DNA of 17,581 bases from Hyphomicrobiales bacterium (GTDB taxonomy: Bacteria > Pseudomonadota > Alphaproteobacteria > Rhizobiales > JALURZ01): the NCBI GenBank assembly GCA_027058735.1, contig JALURZ010000271.1, positions 29,082-46,662 of the forward strand. The letters run 5' to 3'. The notes beneath the pieces are model-generated. The model searched no databases. It was not told the origin of the DNA and worked only from the letters and a program-made list of their open reading frames with translations. The number at the start of each line of letters is the position of its first letter. Positions within the stretch are counted from its first letter, which is position 1. The position numbers and the translations under genes were made by a program. Shown piece by piece: positions 7,274 through 14,013 of the stretch.

Positions 7274-8450
7274 CATCCTCGCCATAGAGCCAGTCCTGCC
7301 TTGCGAGCAGCCTGAGCGGGGCGACTGCGCCAGCCGCCCGCAGCGCCAGGTTCCGGGCGAACCGGCGCGGGCCGGCGGCATGGAATATGGCGGAATTTGC
7401 CGCTGATGCGCGCTGCACCCGCGCGGTGCGCGGCCGCCTTGCACGCTCATAGCGTTTCAGTGCGCCCGTCACGGATGTGGCCTTGTCGCCAAGGCAGGCG
7501 GCCAGCACACAGGCGTCCTCGATGGCCATGACCGCGCCCTGGGCCAGATAGGGCCGCATCGGATGCGCGGCATCGCCCAGCAGCGTCATGCGCCCGCGCG
7601 ACCAGGACGGGTCGGGCGCGCGTTCGTGCAGCGGCCAGCGCGACCAGTCCGCGGACAGCGACAGCACCCGGCGGCACGGTTCGGCCCAGCGCCGGTAGGC
7701 CGCGATCAGTTCTTCGCGATTGCCCGCGCTCGCCCACCCCGGCGCCAGCGCGGTTCCCGTGGTCACGGCGACAATGTTCATCATGGTTGCGCCCTTGACC
7801 GGATAGTGCACGATATGGCCGCCGGGGCCGAGCCACAGGGTGATCGTATCCAGCGCGCCGTCCATGGAAAAATCTTCCGCGGGCACCAGTGTCCGCCAGC
7901 CGATTTCGCCGGTGAAACGGGCGGACCCCTCACCGAGCAGGGTTGTCCGCAGAGTTGACCACACGCCGTCCGCGCCAATGCCGGCCGATCCGCTCGCCGC
8001 CGCGCCCGATGCGAGCGTGAACACGATGTGTTCGCCCTGTTCGCGCCAGCTTGCGACTTCGGCGTCATGGTGCAGATCGACATTCGCATGCGCGCACACC
8101 GCCTGATGGAGGGCTGAATGCAGGTCGGCCCGGTGCACGGTGAAATAGGGCGAGCCGTAGCGTTCAAGCGCCGTGCGGCCCAGCGGCACCCGGGCGAGGG
8201 GCCGGCCGGTCTTGCCGTCGCGCATGGCGATGGCGCGCGGCTCGGCGACGTGCCCGGAAAGCTGTCCCAGGACGCCCATCTTGTCGAGCAGTCGCGTCGC
8301 GTTCGGCCCGAGCTGAATGCCCGCTCCGGCTTCCTGCGGCCGGGGGTGGCGCTCAAACACACCGACTTTCAAACCCCGAGCCGCGAGGCACAACGCCGCG
8401 CTCAGCCCGCCGATACCGCCTCCGGCTATGACACTGTCGTAATCCGCCAT
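7245..8450 (-). CDS. FAD-dependent aromatic-ring-type monooxygenase (salicylate hydroxylase-like)
   Basis: A 401-residue class A flavoprotein monooxygenase. The N-terminal Rossmann motif GGGIGG (10-15) with acidic Glu33 (VFERHP) binds the FAD ADP moiety. A mid-protein ADGVWSTLR segment is the DG-type motif involving FAD and NAD(P)H. LLGDAAHPMRPYLAQG is the GD motif contacting the FAD ribityl chain. Family knowledge: these enzymes hydroxylate aromatic or similar substrates using NAD(P)H and O2; the substrate here is unknown. The ATG is at 8450, preceded by a G-rich run but a poor Shine-Dalgarno. It lies 59 bp downstream of the zinc-finger gene on the same strand and overlaps BKACE tail to tail by 29 bp. 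Confidence 0.9.
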   Translation of the reverse strand: MADYDSVIAGGGIGGLSAALCLAARGLKVGVFERHPRPQEAGAGIQLGPNATRLLDKMGVLGQLSGHVAEPRAIAMRDGKTGRPLARVPLGRTALERYGSPYFTVHRADLHSALHQAVCAHANVDLHHDAEVASWREQGEHIVFTLASGAAASGSAGIGADGVWSTLRTTLLGEGSARFTGEIGWRTLVPAEDFSMDGALDTITLWLGPGGHIVHYPVKGATMMNIVAVTTGTALAPGWASAGNREELIAAYRRWAEPCRRVLSLSADWSRWPLHERAPDPSWSRGRMTLLGDAAHPMRPYLAQGAVMAIEDACVLAACLGDKATSVTGALKRYERARRPRTARVQRASAANSAIFHAAGPRRFARNLALRAAGAVAPLRLLARQDWLYGEDVTKGAYSHP

Positions 8451-8509
8451 GCCCCCCGTTTCGCAACTCCTTGAGGTTTCGCAAATTCAGGGCCGCCGGC
8501 TTATCGCCC

Positions 8510-8755
8510 TCACACGACACCGTCGGGATATGCGCAGGCGGCCGGGTCGGCCTCGTTTTGCCCAAGTTCACCGCTGCGTTCAAAGAGCGTCGAGCAGTAG
8601 GGGCAGACAATCTGGTTCTCATCGCCCATGTCGAGATAGACATGGGGGTGGTCGAAGGGCGGGCTGGTGCCGGTGCATTTGAACTCACCGGTGCCGATCC
8701 TGATTTTCTCCACCCCCTCGTCGTTGCGAAAATGGGGAACGGTTGCCTTGGCCAT
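8510..8755 (-). CDS. CHCC zinc-finger protein, NDUFS6-like
   Basis: An 81-residue protein of the zf-CHCC family, related to the mitochondrial complex I subunit NDUFS6. The zinc ligands are Cys27, His36, Cys51 and Cys54. The diagnostic blocks are PPFDHPHVYLDMG and IVCPYCSTLF. In alphaproteobacteria this family is regarded as an accessory subunit of NADH:quinone oxidoreductase, usually encoded away from the nuo cluster, as here. The ATG at 8755 has an AAGGAA Shine-Dalgarno about 8 nt upstream, supporting the start. It is the first gene ahead of the FAD monooxygenase and diverges from an alpha/beta hydrolase gene. Confidence 0.93.
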   Translation of the reverse strand: MAKATVPHFRNDEGVEKIRIGTGEFKCTGTSPPFDHPHVYLDMGDENQIVCPYCSTLFERSGELGQNEADPAACAYPDGVV

Positions 8756-8852
8756 TGTGTCATTCCTTGCTCGTGCAGGCCCGCTGGACTACGGGCTTAA
8801 CATACCGATCCGCGCGGGCGATGAACAGGGACTTGAAGCCGCACCCGCAACC

Positions 8853-8902
8853 TTTTGCGATCGTCCTTTGGCCGGTAGACTGGCAACACGCGATTCGCAA
8901 AA
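8853..8902. repeat. 8-bp inverted repeat upstream of the hydrolase gene
   Basis: TTTTGCGA at 8853-8860 is the exact inverse of TCGCAAAA at 8895-8902. The right arm ends just before the hydrolase Shine-Dalgarno. The 34-bp spacing could fit an operator or a leader stem, but 8-bp arms can also arise by chance. Confidence 0.3.
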
Positions 8903-8904
8903 CC

Positions 8905-8909
8905 GGAGG
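8905..8909 (+). promoter_or_regulatory. Ribosome-binding site that fixes the hydrolase start
   Basis: A perfect GGAGG lies 7 nt before the ATG at 8917. It supports that start over the longer in-frame start at 8743, whose extra region would run into the divergent zinc-finger gene. Confidence 0.85.
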
Positions 8910-8916
8910 CCGGCGC

Positions 8917-9690
8917 ATGGCGGTTTTTGACTCGGCCGGAGTCGCCATTTCCTATCAACGCGCCGGTGGCGGCGCGCCGGTTCTGCTGATCCACGGATTT
9001 GCCTCCAACGCACGGGCGAACTGGGCCGATACCGGCTGGGTCGAGACGCTCGTGGATGCCGGGTTTTCGGTCATCACGATGGACAACCGCGGCCACGGCG
9101 AGAGCGAAAAACTCTATGACCCGGCCGCCTATGGGGCGCCCGAAATGGCACAGGACGCGTTTCGGCTGCTGCGCCATCTCGACATCCCCCAGGCCAATGT
9201 CATGGGCTATTCGATGGGTGCGCGGATCGCCGCGTTCCTGACCATGGCCCACCCGGAGCGGGTCAGGAGCGCCGTTTTCGCGGGGCTGGCGGAAAACATG
9301 ATCAAGGGGGTCGGCGGCGCGGAGCCGATCGCGCTCGCGCTGGAAGCGCGCGATCTTGATGCCGTCAGCGATCCGAATGCGCGCGCATTCCGCATCTTCG
9401 CGCAAAGCACCGGCAGCGATTTGCGCGCGCTGGCCGCCTGCATGCGCTCATCGCGCCAGAAGATCGCCGCACACGATCTGTCCGCCATCCGCGCGCCGGT
9501 CCTTGTCGCGGTGGGGACGGACGATAACATCGCCGGGCGCCCGGAACCCCTTGCCGATGTCATTCCCGGTGCTGAAATTCTCGATATTCCAGGGCGCGAT
9601 CACATGCGCGCGGTCGGTGACAGGACCTACAAGGCAGGGGTTCTGGACTTCCTCGCGCGCCATGGCAGACGGGACCGAAGGCCGTCTTGA
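8917..9690 (+). CDS. Alpha/beta-fold hydrolase (first of two)
   Basis: A 257-residue alpha/beta hydrolase with a complete triad. The nucleophile Ser99 sits in GYSMGA, the acid is Asp202 or Asp203 (VGTDDN), and His229 lies in GRDHM. The oxyanion-region motif LIHGFAS lies at 24-30, and MDNRGHGES precedes helix B. It is an esterase, lipase or C-C hydrolase type by fold; the substrate is unknown. The strong GGAGG at 8905 fixes the start. A second, clearly different hydrolase of the same fold starts 31 bp downstream, so the pair is probably one operon. Neighbouring genes for an FAD monooxygenase and a crotonase-fold protein make a degradative role conceivable, but this is inference. Confidence 0.9.
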   Translation: MAVFDSAGVAISYQRAGGGAPVLLIHGFASNARANWADTGWVETLVDAGFSVITMDNRGHGESEKLYDPAAYGAPEMAQDAFRLLRHLDIPQANVMGYSMGARIAAFLTMAHPERVRSAVFAGLAENMIKGVGGAEPIALALEARDLDAVSDPNARAFRIFAQSTGSDLRALAACMRSSRQKIAAHDLSAIRAPVLVAVGTDDNIAGRPEPLADVIPGAEILDIPGRDHMRAVGDRTYKAGVLDFLARHGRRDRRPS

Positions 9691-9721
9691 CCGGATAGGC
9701 CAAACCCGCCATATCAGGGCG

Positions 9722-10609
9722 ATGAAATCCGCAACATCGATCGACGAAGCCCGCCCCGTCGCATTTACCGGCGCCAGCGCCAACCGGCTGGCCGGCGACT
9801 GGTTCGGCCCGGCGGACGGGCGTCCGGTCATTCTCGCTCATGGCGGCGGGCAGACCCGCCACGCCTGGGGCGCGGCCGCACGGCGCCTTGGGGCGGAGGG
9901 CTGGGCGGCGGTGACCTTCGACCAGCGCGGGCATGGCGAAAGCGACTGGATCGAGGATGGCGACTACAGTTTCGATTCCCATTCAGGCGATCTGCGCCGC
10001 ATCGCCGATGATCTGACAGCGCGCCTGTCGCGCCGCCCCGTCGTGATCGGCGCATCCCTTGGCGGTGTCGCCACCATGCTGGTGGAAGGCGAGAGCAGCG
10101 AGCCGGTGTTCGATGCGGTTGTTCTTGTCGATATTACGCCGCGGGTCGAGCAGGACGGCGTGGACCGCATCGTCGGGTTCATGGCGTCGCGGGCGCGCGA
10201 GGGGTTCGGCTCGCTCGATGAGGCGGCCGACGAAATCGCGCGCTATCTGCCCCACCGCAAACGGCCGCGGGACCTGAAGGGCCTGTCGAAAAACCTTCGC
10301 CGCCACGAGGATGGGCGCTATCGCTGGCACTGGGACCCGCGCTTTCTCGAGGGGCGGTTCACCGGCGAGCACGCGCATGATCGGATGCGCGCGCGGCTCA
10401 GCAAGGCGGTGCGCGCCATGACCTGTCCCATTCTCCTGGTGCGCGGCAGGCAGAGCGAACTGGTGAGCGATGAAATGGTCGCCGATTTCATGTCGCTGGC
10501 GCCACATGCCGATTATGCGGATGTGCGCGCCGCGGGACACATGGTCGCCGGCGACAGCAATGATCTGTTCACCGCCGCCATTCTCGATTTTCTGAAAAAA
10601 CTGTCCTAA
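9722..10609 (+). CDS. Alpha/beta-fold hydrolase (second of two)
   Basis: A 295-residue hydrolase with AHGGGQTRHAW at 39-49, DQRGHGESDW at 67-76 and the nucleophile elbow GASLGG (Ser112). The C-terminal AGHMVAGD supplies the catalytic His. The GGQTRH block places it with the peroxidase/haloperoxidase-like alpha/beta hydrolases. Its substrate is unknown, and it is not a recent duplicate of the preceding hydrolase. I start it at the ATG at 9722, 31 bp after the upstream gene, with AGGG close by. The longer open frame reaching back to 9356 would overlap the first hydrolase. Its TAA stop shares bases with the TAG stop of the convergent crotonase gene (4-bp overlap). Confidence 0.88.
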   Translation: MKSATSIDEARPVAFTGASANRLAGDWFGPADGRPVILAHGGGQTRHAWGAAARRLGAEGWAAVTFDQRGHGESDWIEDGDYSFDSHSGDLRRIADDLTARLSRRPVVIGASLGGVATMLVEGESSEPVFDAVVLVDITPRVEQDGVDRIVGFMASRAREGFGSLDEAADEIARYLPHRKRPRDLKGLSKNLRRHEDGRYRWHWDPRFLEGRFTGEHAHDRMRARLSKAVRAMTCPILLVRGRQSELVSDEMVADFMSLAPHADYADVRAAGHMVAGDSNDLFTAAILDFLKKLS

Positions 10610-11436
10610 CGCCCGGTGAATTTCGGCACGCGTTTCTCCATGAATGCCCTGCGGCCTTCCGCGTAATCCTCGCTGGCGAGACAGTCCATGATGAGGGTGT
10701 CGATGGCGGCCCGGTCATAGGATTGCGGCTCATCGGTGATGGCGTCGATTGTTTTTTTCGCCGCCTGAATGGAGAGCGGGGCGTTGGCGGCAAGCATCTT
10801 GACGATATCGCGCGTGTAGGGCTCGAGCAGACCGTGTGGCAGATGCCGGTTGATCAGCCCCATGTCATAGGCCTCGAGGCAATCGAATTGCCGTCCGGTG
10901 AAGAGAAGTTCCTTGGTGAAGGCCGGGCCGATGACGTTGAGAAGCTGGCGCACGCCTTCCGGGGGATATCCGATGCCAAGGCGCGCTGCCGGAATGGCGA
11001 AGGTCGCGCCTTCGGCCGCGAACCGCAGATCGCAGCTCAGCGCGATCGCCAGCCCGCCCCCCATGCAATAGCCCTCGATCATCGCAATTGTCGGCTTGGA
11101 AACTCCCGCAATGGCGCGATAGGCGCGCTTGTTGGCCTGTTCGTAGCGCTGCGCCGGTTTCCGGGCGGCGCGCTCCTGATCGAACTGCGAGATATCCGCC
11201 CCGGCGACAAACGCCTTGCCGCCCGCGCCGCGCAGCACGATGACCTTGACGTCGCGGTCCGCCTCGAACCGGCTCATCAGATCGGGAATGGCGGCCCACA
11301 TTTCGACACTGACCGCGTTCATGCGCACGGGCCGCGAAAATGTCAGCCAGCCGATGGCGCCCTCGCATTCCGCGATCAGATTGGCGGACGCGCTGGGATA
11401 GGGAAGCGTCGGTTTGCTGTTTTGTGTGTCCTGCAT
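10606..11436 (-). CDS. Enoyl-CoA hydratase/isomerase (crotonase) family protein lacking both catalytic Glu
   Basis: A 276-residue crotonase-fold protein. AFVAGADISQF at 75-85 and CMGGGLAIAL at 124-133 form the CoA and oxyanion-hole region. Two glutamates act in classical enoyl-CoA hydratases. Here both equivalent positions are alanine: Ala130 in GGGLAIA and Ala150 in IPAARLG. A standard hydratase mechanism is therefore unlikely; an isomerase, hydrolase or other CoA-thioester reaction is possible. A related set of proteobacterial sequences carries the same IPAARLG-type motif, so this looks like a subfamily trait rather than decay. The ATG at 11436 has a poor Shine-Dalgarno. It diverges from cysE across 159 bp. 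Confidence 0.85.
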   Translation of the reverse strand: MQDTQNSKPTLPYPSASANLIAECEGAIGWLTFSRPVRMNAVSVEMWAAIPDLMSRFEADRDVKVIVLRGAGGKAFVAGADISQFDQERAARKPAQRYEQANKRAYRAIAGVSKPTIAMIEGYCMGGGLAIALSCDLRFAAEGATFAIPAARLGIGYPPEGVRQLLNVIGPAFTKELLFTGRQFDCLEAYDMGLINRHLPHGLLEPYTRDIVKMLAANAPLSIQAAKKTIDAITDEPQSYDRAAIDTLIMDCLASEDYAEGRRAFMEKRVPKFTGR

Positions 11437-11524
11437 GGCTGGAAACCCGTTGCTTTCGTGCCTATATGGTGTCGAACGCGGCGTCTGCGGCGCGGGGTAG
11501 ATGATCGTGCTCCAAAAAGGTTGT

Positions 11525-11553
11525 TTGATCGTAAAGCGGCGATATTGCAGTAT
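11525..11553 (+). promoter_or_regulatory. Weak candidate promoter for cysE
   Basis: TTGATC at 11525-11530 and CAGTAT at 11548-11553 are separated by 17 bp, about 40 bp before the cysE ATG. The match to consensus is modest and other pairings are possible in this AT-richer part of the gap. Confidence 0.2.
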
Positions 11554-11583
11554 CTTGTGCCGGCCGGTCCCGGCATTGAGCGC

Positions 11584-11588
11584 GAGGG
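11584..11588 (+). promoter_or_regulatory. Ribosome-binding site that fixes the cysE start
   Basis: GAGGG lies 7 nt before the ATG at 11596. The open frame extends much further upstream, to 10723, antisense to the crotonase gene. This site and the start of CysE-like sequence show that 11596 is the real start. Confidence 0.75.
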
Positions 11589-11595
11589 AAATTTC

Positions 11596-12426
11596 ATGGT
11601 GACGCCTTCCAAGAGATCAACACCCCAAAGCGGGCTGGAAACCCTCGATCCGGTATGGTTTCAGATCCGGCGCGAAGCCGAGGACATCGCGGCCGGCGAC
11701 CCGGCGCTGGGCGGGTTCATCTATGCCAATGTGCTCAATCACGACCGGCTGGAAGACGCGTTGCAGGCCAGGCTGTCGCAGCGGCTGGGCCATGACGATG
11801 TGAGCGCCGAGCTGATCTGCCAGGCTTTTGCGGATGCGTTGCAGGCCGCCCCCGGCATCGCCCAGGACGTGCGCGCCGATATCATGGCCGTCCACGACCG
11901 CGACCCGGCATGCGACCGCCGGATCGAGCCGCTGCTGTATTTCAAGGGCTTTCATGCCATCCAGACCCACCGGTTCGCCCACAGCCTGTGGAACATGGGG
12001 CGTGAGGATTTCGCGCTTTATCTGCAATCGCGCGCATCCGCCGTGTTCGGCGTGGACATTCATCCCCAGGCGGAAATCGGACGCGCCATCATGGTGGATC
12101 ACGCCAGTGGTGTGGTCGTGGGGCGCACGGCGGTCATCGAGGACGATGTGTCCATGCTGCATTCCGTGACGCTGGGGGGCACCGGCAAGGAGCAGGGCGA
12201 CCGGCATCCCAAGGTGCGCCGGGGCGTGCTGATCGGGGCGGGCGCCAAGGTGCTGGGCAATATCGAAATCGGCGCCTGCTCCAAGATCGCCAGCGGCAGC
12301 GTCGTGCTGAGCGATGTGCCGCCAAACCGCACGGTGGCCGGGGTGCCGGCGAGAATCGTCGGATTTGCCGGCTGCGATGAGCCTGCGCGCAGCATGGACC
12401 AGACGCTGACAAAAGAAAAACGATAG
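11596..12426 (+). CDS. cysE: Serine O-acetyltransferase
   Basis: A 276-residue CysE making O-acetylserine from serine and acetyl-CoA, the first step of cysteine synthesis. An N-terminal helical domain (about 15-145) precedes the left-handed beta-helix of hexapeptide repeats. Catalytic residues are present: Asp154 (VDIHP), and Asp168 with His169 (MVDHASG). TLGGTGKEQGDRHPKV and AGVPARIVG are hallmark segments. The protein ends in ...TLTKEKR. It lacks the C-terminal Ile that docks CysE into CysK in E. coli, so a classical cysteine synthase complex may not form; this is inference. DUF3126 follows 81 bp downstream, a pairing I recall as common in alphaproteobacteria. Confidence 0.96.
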   Translation: MVTPSKRSTPQSGLETLDPVWFQIRREAEDIAAGDPALGGFIYANVLNHDRLEDALQARLSQRLGHDDVSAELICQAFADALQAAPGIAQDVRADIMAVHDRDPACDRRIEPLLYFKGFHAIQTHRFAHSLWNMGREDFALYLQSRASAVFGVDIHPQAEIGRAIMVDHASGVVVGRTAVIEDDVSMLHSVTLGGTGKEQGDRHPKVRRGVLIGAGAKVLGNIEIGACSKIASGSVVLSDVPPNRTVAGVPARIVGFAGCDEPARSMDQTLTKEKR

Positions 12427-12507
12427 TCAGCCGAACGCGAAGCCAGCTAAGAGAAACGACGAATTTTCGGGCTGGCGGTTTCGGCCAGATCAGGTGAGGG
12501 GGAGCGG

Positions 12508-12723
12508 GTGGACGCGAAAGAAATCGGGCGGCTGGAGGGGTATCTTCAGCGCAAATTCCAACTGGTGTCGATCCAGGTGCGCCAGCGGCCGCAGAAGGAC
12601 GATTCGGTGGAGGTCTATATCGGCGACGAGTTCGTCGGCATCATCTACCGCGATGATGAGGACGAGGACGATCTGTCCTATTCATTCCAGATGGCCATTC
12701 TCCAGTTTGACCTTGAGCCCTAG
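12508..12723 (+). CDS. DUF3126 family protein
   Basis: A 71-residue protein matching the DUF3126 pattern: a short helical N-terminus (KEIGRLEGYLQRKF), then VEVYIGDEFVGIIYRDDEDEDD, and SYSFQMAILQFDLE at the end. It is small, acidic and soluble, with no Cys or His cluster. The function of the family is unknown. The GTG start at 12508 is preceded by a strong purine-rich site (GAGGGGGAG, about 5 nt upstream). It lies just downstream of cysE on the same strand, so a link to cysteine or sulfur metabolism is a reasonable guess but nothing more. Confidence 0.9.
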   Translation: MDAKEIGRLEGYLQRKFQLVSIQVRQRPQKDDSVEVYIGDEFVGIIYRDDEDEDDLSYSFQMAILQFDLEP

Positions 12724-12886
12724 CCTGGTGCGGCCGGCGGGTTAACCACACCGCCTGGTCCCTGTTCCCACACCACGGCTTCCGGTCCACACTGCGCATC
12801 GCGGGCGATCGGCCGATGCGGGGGGGCTTCGGCGCCTTTGCCCGCCTTTCTGCCGGTTTCGGTATGTGTATCGCGAACGGGAAAAA

Positions 12887-13219
12887 ATGAGTGCGGGCAT
12901 CCTGTCTGTTTTTGCCATCGCCACGGGGTTCGTTGCCGGCGGCCTTCTGGGAAGTTTCTATCAGCTTGTGACAAACCGGCCGATCCGGTTCGAGGCTCCT
13001 GGTGCAAGAGGGGCCGGCTTCGCGCTCAGTTCCCTGGCTCTGGTATTTGCCGGTCCGCCGGTGCTGATGCGCAATGCCATTCGCGGGCTGGTTATCGAAG
13101 GCCGCCCCGCCTACTGGCTGGTGCTCTCGTGCGCGCTCTCGGCGCTCTGGAGTTTTTTTGTCGGTCTGTTCATACTCAATATCCATGTCGCGATTTCAAA
13201 TGCGGTGATTGCCGGTTAG
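12887..13219 (+). CDS. Small three-helix inner-membrane protein, function unknown
   Basis: A 110-residue hydrophobic protein with three likely transmembrane segments, at about 4-28, 46-66 and 77-105. A loop after the first segment contains TNRPIRFEAPGARGAG, and LVFAGPPVLMRNAIRGL runs into the second loop. I do not recognise an assigned function; similar small membrane proteins occur in alphaproteobacteria. I chose the ATG at 12887, preceded by CGGGAA. A GTG at 12866 would add MYREREK. The gamma carbonic anhydrase starts 3 bp after its stop, so the two are almost certainly co-transcribed and translationally coupled. Confidence 0.75.
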   Translation: MSAGILSVFAIATGFVAGGLLGSFYQLVTNRPIRFEAPGARGAGFALSSLALVFAGPPVLMRNAIRGLVIEGRPAYWLVLSCALSALWSFFVGLFILNIHVAISNAVIAG

Positions 13220-13222
13220 CCC

Positions 13223-13759
13223 ATGAGCATCTGTTCGCTTGAAGGTCACAGTCCGAAATTTCCCCCCTCCGGGCGCTACTGGGTGGCGCAGACGGCGGTT
13301 CTCATCGGCAAGGTGGAACTCGGCGAGCGGGCCAGCGTCTGGTACGGCGCCGTTCTGCGCGGCGACAATGAGCCGCTCGTCGTCGGCGATGACAGCAACG
13401 TGCAGGACAACTGCGTGCTGCACACCGATCCGGGCTTTCCCGTAACGATCGGCACCGGATGCACCATCGGCCACAAGGTCATGCTGCACGGCTGCACCAT
13501 CGGCGACAATACGCTGATCGGCATCGGTGCGAGCGTACTGAACGGCGCGCTCATCGGCGAAAACTGCATAATCGGCGCCCATGCGCTGATTCCCGAAGGC
13601 AAGGTCATCGCGCCCAATTCGCTGGTCATCGGCGCGCCCGGGCGGGTGATGCGCGAGTTAAAGCGCGAGGAAATAGAAAAACTGCGCGAATCCGCGCAAA
13701 TCTATGTGCGCAACTGGCAGCGTTTCGCAAAATCGCTGACACCCATGGACAGGCCGTGA
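13223..13759 (+). CDS. Gamma-class carbonic anhydrase family protein (YrdA/PaaY-like)
   Basis: A 178-residue left-handed beta-helix trimer-type protein. The zinc-binding histidines of the gamma-CA family are present: His67 (VLHTD), His84 (IGHKV) and His89 (MLHGC). Arg46 in LRGDNE and QDN at 61-63 are also conserved. The family includes active carbonic anhydrases and relatives such as PaaY and CaiE with thioesterase or unknown roles. In mitochondria, gamma-CAs attach to complex I, but I have no evidence for that here. The ATG follows the membrane-protein stop by 3 bp, with no good Shine-Dalgarno of its own. Confidence 0.93.
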   Translation: MSICSLEGHSPKFPPSGRYWVAQTAVLIGKVELGERASVWYGAVLRGDNEPLVVGDDSNVQDNCVLHTDPGFPVTIGTGCTIGHKVMLHGCTIGDNTLIGIGASVLNGALIGENCIIGAHALIPEGKVIAPNSLVIGAPGRVMRELKREEIEKLRESAQIYVRNWQRFAKSLTPMDRP

Positions 13760-13903
13760 ACTCGTAGACAGGGGCAAATGGGCGACACCCCGGCGCGGCT
13801 TTGCCCGCATATTTTCGCAGGCCCAACGCCAATTTGATCCTGTTCAATGGGACCATGACCCAGGGCCGCCCGTGTGCCATCGAGACGGGATCGCAACAAC
13901 AGA

Positions 13904-13938
13904 GAACCGGCCCGTCCTTGGGTGAGGAGGGCCGGTTC
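13904..13938. repeat. 10-bp inverted repeat in the convergent gap
   Basis: GAACCGGCCC (13904-13913) pairs perfectly with GGGCCGGTTC (13929-13938) around a 15-nt loop. It lies between the gamma carbonic anhydrase stop (13759) and the convergent peptidase stop (14014). It may terminate transcription from one or both sides, although no U-tract follows. The rest of the 254-bp gap shows no gene. Confidence 0.5.
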
Positions 13939-13946
13939 CCGGAATG

Positions 13947-13989
13947 CGATCCGGTCAAAGTAGTGGGGGAGGGGGGCTTGACCGGATCG
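13947..13989. repeat. 12-bp inverted repeat, nested in a larger one
   Basis: CGATCCGGTCAA (13947-13958) and TTGACCGGATCG (13978-13989) are exact inverses around a G-rich 19-nt loop. Directly flanking the left arm, CCCGGAATGC (13938-13947) is matched by GCATTCCGGG at 14025-14034, inside the end of the peptidase gene. The whole forms nested inverted repeats, likely a terminator for the minus-strand peptidase mRNA. Confidence 0.55.
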
Positions 13990-14013
13990 GCGGGTATGCC
14001 TGTTGCGCGCGTG

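Noticed and set aside
10723..11595. A long in-frame upstream extension of cysE
   Set aside because: It runs antisense through the crotonase gene. CysE homology and a GAGGG site both support the ATG at 11596.
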